Positions 1 to 5,685 of a DNA stretch of 5,872 nt are shown here, one piece after another. Origin of the DNA: Chloroflexota bacterium (GTDB lineage: Bacteria > Chloroflexota > Dehalococcoidia > SM23-28-2 > RBG-16-64-32); contig JADFTG010000091.1 in NCBI GenBank assembly GCA_022560365.1, positions 1 through 5,872 on the forward strand, given 5' to 3'. Numbering within the stretch: position 1 is the stretch's first letter; each line of letters opens with the position of its first letter. The notes beneath the pieces were generated by a model. That model worked only from the letters and a program-made list of their open reading frames with translations. It searched no databases and was not told the origin of the DNA. A program made the translations under genes and the position numbers.

Positions 1-13
1 CTGCTTTCTCGTG

Positions 14-331
14 CTAGCTCCATTCGGGAGGACGTTTTTCCAGAAACACGGCGATCCCTTCGGCGGCATCCGGGGATTCGTAGCATTCGCCGAACGACTC
101 CGCTTCGAGTTCGAACGCGGATTCACCACTCGCGACCGTGATGTCGGCGATTAGCCGTTTTGCTGTACGAATCGCTGCGGGGGAACGTTTCAGAATCGTG
201 TCGATCTGCTGCTGCAACAGTGCGGGGAATTCCGCATCCGATGCGACTTCGTGCACGAGTCCCAGCAAGGCGGCCTTCCGGGCGGGGAACAGTTCCCCCC
301 TGCAAATCACGAACTTCGCCACCGCCGGGCC
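14..331 (-). pseudogene. Enoyl-CoA hydratase/isomerase, C-terminal fragment
   Basis: About 105 residues matching the C-terminal part of the crotonase (enoyl-CoA hydratase/isomerase) family, which hydrates or isomerises acyl-CoA thioesters in fatty-acid and amino-acid breakdown. Visible family marks are [10 protein letters not shown] followed by LGLVHEV, the typical segment after the active-site region, then a helix with [12 protein letters not shown], and the usual ending [14 protein letters not shown] before a TAG stop at 14-16. The N-terminal part (roughly 150 residues of a usual 260), with the CoA-binding and oxyanion-hole segments, is absent. In its place an aldehyde dehydrogenase slice runs in frame, with the switch near GPAVA (317-331). 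Codon use (many GAA, CGT, ACA, GAT, TTG) is less G/C-biased than in the formate dehydrogenase, which suggests a different source. It has no start codon of its own and cannot be a working hydratase. The family call is fairly sure; the exact member is unknown. Confidence 0.75.
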
Positions 332-781
332 GAACAGCTCCTCCTTGGATATACGCATGTCCCGGGTGGCGTCGGCCACGACGGTTGGCGCGTGCAAAGT
401 CCCTTCCCGGTCGCCACCGGCGACGATGCGCGCTCCCTGTCCCACCGCCTCGGCGATCCATTCTTGAACCCGGGATGCGTCCGACTCGCGGATCATTGGC
501 CCCATCTTGATGGACTCGTCCAGCGGATTGCCGGTGATGAACGCCTCGGTGGGAGCCACCAGGGCATCCAGAAAGTCGGCGTAGATGCTCCGGTCGGCAA
601 ATACGCGCTGGGTGGATATGCAGACCTGCCCGGCGTTGGCAAAGCCGCTGGCGACGGTCGCAGCCGCCACCTTTTCCAGGTCGGCGTCGGGCATGATTAT
701 CAGCGGGCTGTTGGAGCCCAGCTCCATGGTCACCTTCTTGATGCCGGCGTTGCGGCAGATGTGGTCGCCCGCCTCGACGCT
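317..781 (-). pseudogene. Aldehyde dehydrogenase, internal fragment
   Basis: About 150 residues from the middle of an NAD(P)-dependent aldehyde dehydrogenase, an enzyme that oxidises aldehydes to acids. Visible marks, in order: [12 protein letters not shown] with the general-base Glu of the ELG motif; [14 protein letters not shown] with the catalytic Cys; [23 protein letters not shown]; and KEELFGP, whose Glu normally contacts the nicotinamide ribose. Missing are the N-terminal Rossmann part (about 200 residues) and everything after the EELFGP motif (about 100 residues), so no functional enzyme could form. It joins an argininosuccinate synthase slice upstream at SVEAG (767-781) and a crotonase slice downstream at GPAVA (317-331), both in frame. 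SVEAG follows the usual ALDH 'FTGS' motif and GPAVA follows EELF, so both joints fall where each family could contribute the same residues. Family assignment is strong; that it is a remnant follows from its truncation at both ends. Confidence 0.8.
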
Positions 782-1015
782 GCGGCCCCAGAGGTTCTCG
801 TCGATCGAGTAGGGGCTCTCCTTCGTCACCGGCACGGGGATCTTGTGCTTCTTCGCGTAGTCGATCTCTTGCTCGCGCGTGCGCAGCTCCCACTCGCGCA
901 CGGGAGCGACGATGCGCAGGTCTGGTGCGAGCGCCTGCACGCTCACGTCGAAGCGCACCTGGTCGTTGCCCTTGCCCGTGCAGCCGTGCGCGACGGCCTG
1001 CGCGATAGGACGCCT
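767..1015 (-). pseudogene. argG: Argininosuccinate synthase (argG), internal fragment
   Basis: About 80 residues of argininosuccinate synthase, the ATP-dependent enzyme joining citrulline and aspartate in arginine synthesis. The diagnostic block [14 protein letters not shown] is present, followed by [16 protein letters not shown], the [13 protein letters not shown] segment and [17 protein letters not shown]. The N-terminal ATP-binding domain and the whole C-terminal half are absent. The start of the slice, [12 protein letters not shown], looks internally shortened: family members usually have about a dozen residues between the 'RPxIA' helix and AVAHGC, and these appear deleted. The stop-free frame continues upstream into the antisense of the formate dehydrogenase gene, where it has no homology, so the remnant ends near 1015. 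Codon use is almost purely G/C-ending, like the downstream formate dehydrogenase and unlike the other two slices. There is no start codon or ribosome binding site. The identity is very recognisable; the functional call is 'dead fragment'. Confidence 0.85.
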
Positions 1016-1068
1016 GGCGTTCCGGATGGTGTAACCTCTCAGCCATCGACCGTCCCGCCTGAGGCCCG

Positions 1069-1073
1069 AGGAG
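1069..1073 (+). promoter_or_regulatory. Shine-Dalgarno of formate dehydrogenase
   Basis: AGGAG lies seven bases before the ATG at 1081. It fixes the start codon and shows that the formate dehydrogenase keeps its own leader although the argG remnant ends only about 65 bases upstream. I see no convincing -35/-10 pair in 1016-1068; TAACCT at 1032-1037 is the best -10 candidate and has no good partner. Confidence 0.75.
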
Positions 1074-1080
1074 AAACGAA

Positions 1081-2277
1081 ATGAAGATCCTGTGCGTGCT
1101 CTACGACGACCCCGTCGACGGCTACCCGAAGTCGTACGCGCGGGACGACATACCATCACTCCAGCGCTACCCGGACGGGCAGACGCTACCGACACCCGAC
1201 GCGCTCGACTTCCGGCCCGGGGAGCTTCTAGGATCAGTCTCGGGAGAGCTTGGCCTGCGCGCCTTCCTCGAGAAGCAGGGACACGCGATGGTCGTCACGT
1301 CCGACAAAGACGGCCCGGACAGCGTCTTCGAGCGTGAACTGCCCGACGCCGACGTCGTGATCTCGCAGCCGTTCTGGCCCGCCTATCTGACGGCTGAACG
1401 GATCGCCGGGGCGCCAAACCTGAAGCTGGCGATAACCGCCGGCATCGGATCCGACCACGTCGACCTGCAGGCAGCGATCGAGAAGGGCATGACCGTCGCC
1501 GAGGTGACCTACTCCAACAGCATCAGCGTAAGCGAGCACGTCGTGATGCTGATCCTCTCGCTCGTCCGCAACTACATCCCGTCCTACAAGTGGGTCGTCG
1601 ATGGCGGCTGGAACATCGCCGACTGCGTCGCGCGCTCGTACGATCTCGAAGGCATGGCCGTGGGCACGATCGGCGCCGGCCGCATCGGCACCGCCGTCCT
1701 CAAGCGCCTCAAGCCGTTCGACGTCAAGCTCCACTACACCGACCGGCACCGCCTCCCGGAGGACGTGGCGGCCGAGCTCGGAGTCACCTACCATCCGGAC
1801 GCTGACTCACTGATCCAGGTATGCGACGTGGTTACCGTCAACGCCCCGCTGCACCCCGAGACCGAGCACATGGTCAACGACGCCTTCATCGCCAAGATGA
1901 AGCGCGGAGCGTACCTCGTGAACACAGCGCGCGGCAAGATCTGTGACAGGGACGCGGTGGCTCGCGGGCTCGAAAGCGGCCAGCTCGCCGGCTACGCGGG
2001 CGACGTCTGGTTCCCGCAACCGGCGCCGCAGGACCACCCCTGGCGGACGATGCCACACCACGGTATGACGCCGCACGTGTCGGGCACCTCGCTCTCGGCG
2101 CAGGCGCGCTACGCGGCCGGCGTGCGCGAGATTCTGGAGTGCTTCTTCGAGGGCCGTCCCATTCGCGAGGAGTACCTGATCGTCGACGGTGGCAAGCTGG
2201 CAGGCGCCGGAGCACACGCCTACAGCGAAGGCGACGTCACGGGCGGCTCCGACGAAGCAGTGAAGTTCAAGAAGTAA
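1081..2277 (+). CDS. fdh: NAD-dependent formate dehydrogenase
   Basis: A 398-residue, apparently complete soluble formate dehydrogenase of the D-2-hydroxyacid dehydrogenase superfamily (EC 1.17.1.9 type: formate + NAD+ to CO2 + NADH). It matches the well-studied Pseudomonas sp. 101 enzyme (about 400 residues) end to end, so that numbering can be used. Visible sites: formate-pocket Pro97-Phe98 and Ile122; Asn146; the Rossmann loop GTIGAGRIG (195-203); Asp221 in YTDRHR, which favours NAD over NADP; catalytic Arg284 in NTARGK; Asp308; Gln313 in WFPQPAP; and His332 in TPHVSG. The long N-terminal extension and C-terminal [18 protein letters not shown] tail, typical of bacterial formate dehydrogenases rather than generic hydroxyacid dehydrogenases, are both present. 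It has no signal peptide, so it is cytosolic. A good Shine-Dalgarno precedes the ATG, and a lyase gene follows after 34 bases, suggesting co-transcription. Positions 145, 198 and 255 carry Ser, Gly and Ala instead of the Cys, Ala and Cys of the Pseudomonas enzyme. Confidence 0.95.
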   Translation: MKILCVLYDDPVDGYPKSYARDDIPSLQRYPDGQTLPTPDALDFRPGELLGSVSGELGLRAFLEKQGHAMVVTSDKDGPDSVFERELPDADVVISQPFWPAYLTAERIAGAPNLKLAITAGIGSDHVDLQAAIEKGMTVAEVTYSNSISVSEHVVMLILSLVRNYIPSYKWVVDGGWNIADCVARSYDLEGMAVGTIGAGRIGTAVLKRLKPFDVKLHYTDRHRLPEDVAAELGVTYHPDADSLIQVCDVVTVNAPLHPETEHMVNDAFIAKMKRGAYLVNTARGKICDRDAVARGLESGQLAGYAGDVWFPQPAPQDHPWRTMPHHGMTPHVSGTSLSAQARYAAGVREILECFFEGRPIREEYLIVDGGKLAGAGAHAYSEGDVTGGSDEAVKFKK

Positions 2278-2311
2278 GGCCACAGGTCAGCGCTGATCCG
2301 AGCACTTACGC

Positions 2312-3172
2312 ATGGAACCGATCGAGGCCCACCCGCTCATCCGTCAGAACCGCGTCATAGTCGTGCCCGGCGTCTACGATGCGCTCTCGGCCAAGATCGC
2401 CGAGCGCGCCGGCTTCCCGGCGGTGGTCCTCACCGGCTACGGCGTCTCCGCCACCTACCTGGGCGAGCCTGACTTCGGCATCCTCACGCAGTCGGAGATG
2501 CTCGATGTCGCCCGCCGCGTCACGAGCGCCGTCGGGATCGGCGTGATCGTCGACGGCGACACGGGATACGGCGGCCCGGCAAACGTCCAGAAGCTCGTGC
2601 GTGAACTGATCTCGATCGGAGCACGCGGCGTGATCCTAGAGGACCAGACCTGGCCCAAGCGCTGTGGCCACATGCGGGACAAGGACGTCATCCCCGCCGA
2701 AGAGCACGCCGCAAAGATCCGCGCGGCACGAGACGCCTGCGGCGACGCCCGCCTGATAATCACCGGCCGCACGGACGCCCTCGAGGCGCACGGCATGGAC
2801 GAGGCGATCCGGCGAGCGCTCATGTACAAAGAAGCCGGCGCCGACGTGCTCTTCGTCGAAGGGCCGCGCAATCGGGAAGAGTTGGCTGAGATCGGCCGCC
2901 GCCTGCCACCGCCACTCGCGGTCAACCTGATCGAAGGCGGGCGCACGCCCATCTGCTCGCTGGAGGAGCTGGCCGATATGGGCTTCTTCAGCATCGGATT
3001 CGTGTTATCTGGCCTCTACGCCGCCGCCGCCGCACTCGAGCGGACGTTCGGAGAGCTGCTCCGCTCCGGCTCGACCGACGCAATCGACGGCGACCTCATG
3101 CAATTCGGCGACTTCAACGAGCTAATCGGCGTCGAAGAACGGTACGAGCAGGACGAGCGCTACGGCGCTTGA
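2312..3172 (+). CDS. Isocitrate lyase/PEP mutase family enzyme
   Basis: A 286-residue alpha/beta-barrel protein of the isocitrate lyase/phosphoenolpyruvate mutase superfamily, at the usual length for 2-methylisocitrate lyase-like members. Visible motifs: VPGVYDALSAKIAERAGF at the N-terminus; DGDTGYGG with metal/substrate-binding Asp81 and Asp83; the ILEDQ strand (Glu110, Asp111); KRCGH (116-120) with Cys118, the catalytic cysteine position of the C-C-cleaving lyases; TGRTDA (Arg153); FVEGP; and VNLIEGG. The KRCGH loop favours a lyase (methylisocitrate, dimethylmalate or similar 2-hydroxy-acid substrate) over a phosphonopyruvate-type mutase, but substrate cannot be read from these motifs. Oxaloacetate decarboxylase-like activity remains possible. 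The ATG has no clear Shine-Dalgarno. With 34 bases after the formate dehydrogenase stop, translation may depend on the upstream gene. It is not prpB by context: no methylcitrate synthase or dehydratase is visible. Confidence 0.88.
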   Translation: MEPIEAHPLIRQNRVIVVPGVYDALSAKIAERAGFPAVVLTGYGVSATYLGEPDFGILTQSEMLDVARRVTSAVGIGVIVDGDTGYGGPANVQKLVRELISIGARGVILEDQTWPKRCGHMRDKDVIPAEEHAAKIRAARDACGDARLIITGRTDALEAHGMDEAIRRALMYKEAGADVLFVEGPRNREELAEIGRRLPPPLAVNLIEGGRTPICSLEELADMGFFSIGFVLSGLYAAAAALERTFGELLRSGSTDAIDGDLMQFGDFNELIGVEERYEQDERYGA

Positions 3173-3373
3173 AACAAGGGTCCGTTCTGGCAGCGCTACG
3201 TTCCATAGCGGCAGGCCACGATCGCCATGCTCTACATCTGCCCTCGTACGTCACACGAGACGAAGGCGAAGTAGCCAGCAGCCAATCTCTCGTGGGGGGA
3301 ATGCGGTCGGTAAGAGTGTGGTAGAAGCGTCGTTCCCGCGCTGAAATCGCCTCTGCTAACATTAGACGGGCGC
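3173..3373. other. Intergenic gap before the tRNA pair
   Basis: About 200 bases with no supported gene. A short hairpin, CGCTA (3194-3198) with TAGCG (3206-3210) and a seven-base loop, follows the lyase stop but lacks a T-run, so it is at most a weak terminator. The right end holds the probable tRNA promoter. A minus-strand open frame here has no recognisable protein character. Confidence 0.5.
3354..3362 (+). promoter_or_regulatory. Probable extended -10 promoter of the tRNA pair
   Basis: TGCTAACAT reads as an extended -10 (TG, one base, TAACAT) and lies 11 bases before the first base of tRNA-Gln. This is a normal distance for a tRNA start with a short leader. The best -35 partner, TTCCCG at 3333-3338, is poor, so the TG extension would have to compensate. 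This is a prediction from pattern and position only. Confidence 0.4.
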
Positions 3374-3447
3374 TGCGGGATGGTGTAATGGTAGCACGGC
3401 TGATTCTGGATCAGTTAGTCTAGGTTCGAATCCTAGCCCCGCAGCCA
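3374..3447 (+). tRNA. tRNA-Gln (anticodon CUG)
   Basis: Folds as a full cloverleaf. The acceptor TGCGGGA pairs with CCCCGCA at 3437-3443, the D arm is GTG/CAC, and the anticodon stem GCTGA/TCAGT encloses the loop TTCTGGA with anticodon CTG. The T arm is CTAGG-TTCGAAT-CCTAG, the discriminator is G, and CCA is encoded (3445-3447). U1-A72 and G73 fit glutamine tRNAs. The only blemish is an A7:C66 mismatch at the base of the acceptor stem. It reads CAG codons and is followed after five bases by tRNA-Glu, so the two are probably one transcript. Confidence 0.93.
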
Positions 3448-3452
3448 GATGT

Positions 3453-3529
3453 GGCGCATTCGTCTAGCGGCCTAGGACGCCGCCCTCTCAAGGCGGAGAT
3501 CACGGGTTCGAATCCCGTATGCGCCACCA
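3453..3529 (+). tRNA. tRNA-Glu (anticodon CUC)
   Basis: A complete cloverleaf. The acceptor GGCGCAT pairs perfectly with ATGCGCC (3519-3525), and the D arm contains TCTAGCGGCCTAGGA, typical of glutamate tRNAs. The anticodon stem CCGCC/GGCGG encloses CTCTCAA with anticodon CTC. The T arm is ACGGG-TTCGAAT-CCCGT, the discriminator is A, and CCA is encoded (3527-3529). It reads GAG. It is in tandem with tRNA-Gln, and the terminator begins 11 bases downstream. Confidence 0.95.
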
Positions 3530-3540
3530 CACTTGAAAAT

Positions 3541-3568
3541 AAAGCCCCCTCGTCGATGAGGGGGCTTT
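3541..3568. terminator. Bidirectional intrinsic terminator
   Basis: AAAGCCCCCTC (3541-3551) and GAGGGGGCTTT (3558-3568) form a perfect 11-bp inverted repeat around a six-base loop. It lies 11 bases after tRNA-Glu and 16 bases beyond the stop of the convergent transporter gene. Read on the minus strand the stem is followed by TTTATTTTC, a good U-tract. On the plus strand only the three T of the stem follow, so it should work best for the transporter transcript while also ending the tRNA transcript. Confidence 0.88.
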
Positions 3569-3584
3569 CAGTGCCCGTCCAGCG

Positions 3585-4823
3585 TCAGCTTTTGGAGCTG
3601 GCCAGCGAGTCGGCAGGCACCGCCTGCGGAACGGCTCGCGAGGGGCTGCGGATCATCGCCGCGGAGACGAACGTGGCACCCGCCAGGACGGCGGCGATGA
3701 TCGGGAAGGTGTACTTCAGGCCAAGCGTGTCGACGGTGACGCCGCCGGCCAGCGAGCCAAAGAGGATACCGACGCTCATCGCCATGTTGAACACGCCCAT
3801 CATCGCGCCGTGGCCGTACTCGCGGCCCTCCTCCGTCGCCAACGCGCCCAGCGTCGGCCAGACCAGCGCCTCGCCGGAACCGATCACGACGAAGACGGCG
3901 ATCAGCCCGGGGAAGCTCTCGACGAACGGAATCACCGACGTCGCCGCAACGACGATGAGCGAACCCGTGACAAGCAGTGTAATCTTGCTCATCCGGTCCA
4001 CCAGGCCCCCGAACGGTATCTGGAGGATGGCGTTAACTAACGTCCGCCCAGCGATGACGATGCCGATCTGCGTGCCCGAGGCGTCCATGAACTCCGTCAT
4101 GAGAAGCGGCAGGAACGCCATCAGCGGCACCATGATAAACATCGTCGACATTCGTGACAGCAGCACGCCCATCAGCCGCACGTTCCCGGCCATCCGGCGC
4201 ATCGTCTCGAGCATCGGCGGAGGGGCCGGACGCCCTTCCAACTGCGCGTCACTCGGAAGAAGGAGCACAACGAGCGTCATTGAGAGAGCGCCGGCCGCGC
4301 TCATCGCGTAGAAGGCGGCGTCGAAGCCGAGCGAGTCGCGGAATACGCCGCCGATGATCGGCCCGAAGCCGATGCCGGAGAAGAGCGCCATATTCAGGCT
4401 GCCCATGTAGCGGCCTTCCTCCCCCTTCGGCGCGAAGCTCGCTACGTAGGACATCGCGATCGGCACGATCATCGCCGAGCCGACGCCGTGGACGGTGCGG
4501 ATCAAGATCAGGTGCTCAACCGAGGTCGCCAGCGTGAACAAAAAGCCAACGACCGAGTAGATGAGCAGGCCCGTGACGAGAAATCGTTTGCGCCCGTGCC
4601 GGTCGGACATTCCGCCGACGAACGGCTGCAGGACACCACGGCTGATGGAGAAGCCGGCCACCATCAGGCCGATCATGATGCCGCTGGCGCCCAGGCCGTC
4701 GGCGTAGACCGGCAACAGCGGGATGACGATGCCGAGGCCGAGGAGCGCGATGAAGACGGCGAGGAACAGCGTCGCCAGTGTCGCCGTCCTCCGCGTGTCC
4801 GTAGCGCCTGCCTCAACTGTCAC
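3585..4823 (-). CDS. MFS transporter, drug:H+ antiporter (DHA1) type
   Basis: A 412-residue inner-membrane protein with about 12 hydrophobic segments, the usual size for the DHA1 family of major facilitator multidrug exporters (TetA/Bcr-like). Visible marks: a first helix ending GIVIPLLPVYADGLGAS; motif A, GGMSDRHGRKR (70-80), in the 2-3 loop; a motif B-like RTVHGVGSAMIVP with Arg109; motif C, GIGFGPIIGG (150-159), characteristic of antiporters; and the second-half echo FGGLVDRMSK (271-280). A longer open frame extends upstream to 5123, but that stretch overlaps the hydrolase gene on the same strand in another frame and has no membrane or family character. I therefore place the start at the GTG 4821-4823, giving MTVEAGATDT ahead of the first helix. 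No Shine-Dalgarno precedes this GTG, and a TATGCT lies nine bases upstream. The gene follows the hydrolase by 70 bases and ends at the strong hairpin 3541-3568. The export substrate is unknown. Confidence 0.88.
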   Translation of the reverse strand: MTVEAGATDTRRTATLATLFLAVFIALLGLGIVIPLLPVYADGLGASGIMIGLMVAGFSISRGVLQPFVGGMSDRHGRKRFLVTGLLIYSVVGFLFTLATSVEHLILIRTVHGVGSAMIVPIAMSYVASFAPKGEEGRYMGSLNMALFSGIGFGPIIGGVFRDSLGFDAAFYAMSAAGALSMTLVVLLLPSDAQLEGRPAPPPMLETMRRMAGNVRLMGVLLSRMSTMFIMVPLMAFLPLLMTEFMDASGTQIGIVIAGRTLVNAILQIPFGGLVDRMSKITLLVTGSLIVVAATSVIPFVESFPGLIAVFVVIGSGEALVWPTLGALATEEGREYGHGAMMGVFNMAMSVGILFGSLAGGVTVDTLGLKYTFPIIAAVLAGATFVSAAMIRSPSRAVPQAVPADSLASSKS

Positions 4824-4832
4824 GATAAGCCC

Positions 4833-4838
4833 AGCATA
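4833..4838 (-). promoter_or_regulatory. Possible -10 element of a leaderless MFS transcript
   Basis: Minus-strand TATGCT (a TANNNT -10) ends nine bases before the GTG start of the transporter, and no Shine-Dalgarno is present. That spacing would place the transcript start at or next to the GTG. No -35 is seen. The alternative is readthrough from the hydrolase, 70 bases upstream. Confidence 0.25.
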
Positions 4839-4893
4839 CCGCGAACGGGATAAGGGCCGATCGGTGGTGCGGCGCCGGGCAGCCCCCCCGGCT

Positions 4894-5685
4894 TCAGCGA
4901 GCCAGGTTAGCGGGCTTCCGCCGGTCCTGCAGGATGTGCCCGAGCGCTCGATAGGCCAGCGGGTTGTACGGCAGGCCGGTGTGTGTTCCACCGACCTCGT
5001 GGTTCCGTCTGGCATGCACCTCCGCCGCGTTGTGCCAGTCCACGACCCCATCCGACTTCGTGTAGATGGACGCGTGATTGATGGACGCGGGCAGATCTTG
5101 CGCCGCAGCGGCGGTGAAGCCACAGCGGCAGTCCAGCGTGAAGCAGAGGCATTCGCGGCCGCGCAGGAACATCCCTGCTGCTAACACTAGCGCCCCCGTG
5201 GCCAGCACCTGCGGATGCGCGTGGACGGAGTGCAGGGGCGTGCCGAGGCAGATCAGATGCGATACGTTCTCAGGCTGGCCAATGGCCACGCGCCGGGCGA
5301 TGATCCCGCCCAGGCTGTGGCCGACAAGGCGCACGGGCCGGCCAGTGTCACGGACCGCCTTCCGCACGGTCTCATCCAGGCGCTCGGCAAGCCGGCCCGG
5401 GCAGTCCGCGTTGATGACGATGCCTGAGAGATACGGGCTGTAACCGACACGACGCAACCAGCTGTGCATCTCCAGCATGAAGGCGTCGGGGCACATCAAG
5501 CCGGGCACTGTAATGACGGCCTCGCCGTCGCCGCGCGGTACGCCCCAACCGTAGTAAACGGGCGAGAGCCGGAGCTTCAACCAATCGATCGCCCAGAGAG
5601 ACTCGATCCAGAGCGGCGGCGCCGGTATCGCCGGCGCCGGCGCGAGGAGCGTCCGGTGCGTCTCGGGTGCGGTTGACGTCGACAT
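4894..5685 (-). CDS. Alpha/beta hydrolase, lipase/esterase-like
   Basis: A 263-residue alpha/beta-hydrolase fold protein, probably a carboxylester hydrolase. The complete triad can be proposed: nucleophile Ser124 in the elbow VGHSLGG (121-127), Asp212 in KSDGVVDW, and His235 in GGTHTGLPYN. An early TVPGLMCPD (60-67) is the oxyanion-hole strand, and ICLGTPLHSVHA after the elbow is typical of triacylglycerol lipase/PGAP1-like members. No signal peptide or clear anchor is seen, although VLATGALVLAAGMFL (160-174) is a short hydrophobic stretch, possibly lid or membrane-contact. Residues 179-188 hold an unusual C-x-C-x4-C-x-C cluster just before the acid residue. The start is ATG at 5683-5685; an AGAGGA about 12 bases upstream is a weak, distant Shine-Dalgarno. 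The gene is first in a minus-strand pair with the MFS transporter. The substrate is not predictable; thioesterase or lactonase activity is possible. Confidence 0.85.
   Translation of the reverse strand: MSTSTAPETHRTLLAPAPAIPAPPLWIESLWAIDWLKLRLSPVYYGWGVPRGDGEAVITVPGLMCPDAFMLEMHSWLRRVGYSPYLSGIVINADCPGRLAERLDETVRKAVRDTGRPVRLVGHSLGGIIARRVAIGQPENVSHLICLGTPLHSVHAHPQVLATGALVLAAGMFLRGRECLCFTLDCRCGFTAAAAQDLPASINHASIYTKSDGVVDWHNAAEVHARRNHEVGGTHTGLPYNPLAYRALGHILQDRRKPANLAR

Noticed and set aside
251..1084. Plus-strand open frame of 277 codons
   Set aside because: Lies opposite the recognisable argG/ALDH/crotonase slices; it is a shadow of their codon bias, with no family motifs.
14..1195. One 393-residue protein-coding gene spanning the whole frame
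   Set aside because: Its first 58 residues are antisense to the formate dehydrogenase and its leader and have no protein character; the rest is three truncated enzymes with no start codon or ribosome binding site at the real boundary.
1234..1794. Minus-strand open frame inside the formate dehydrogenase gene
   Set aside because: Antisense shadow of a strongly conserved gene; no recognisable features.
2287..2296. Palindrome TCAGCGCTGA between the formate dehydrogenase and lyase genes
   Set aside because: Ten bases, self-complementary with no usable hairpin loop and no T-run; short palindromes are common in GC-rich DNA, so I do not call it an operator or terminator.
3194..3210. Terminator for the lyase gene
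   Set aside because: Only five pairs with a seven-base loop and no U-tract.
3451..4311. Plus-strand open frame of 286 codons
   Set aside because: It begins inside tRNA-Glu (the opening SSSGLGRRPLKAEITGSNPV is a translated tRNA), crosses the terminator and then runs antisense to the MFS gene.
4824..5123. N-terminal 100-residue extension of the MFS transporter
   Set aside because: It overlaps the hydrolase gene on the same strand in another frame, is arginine/threonine-rich with no membrane character, and the family normally starts just before the first helix.
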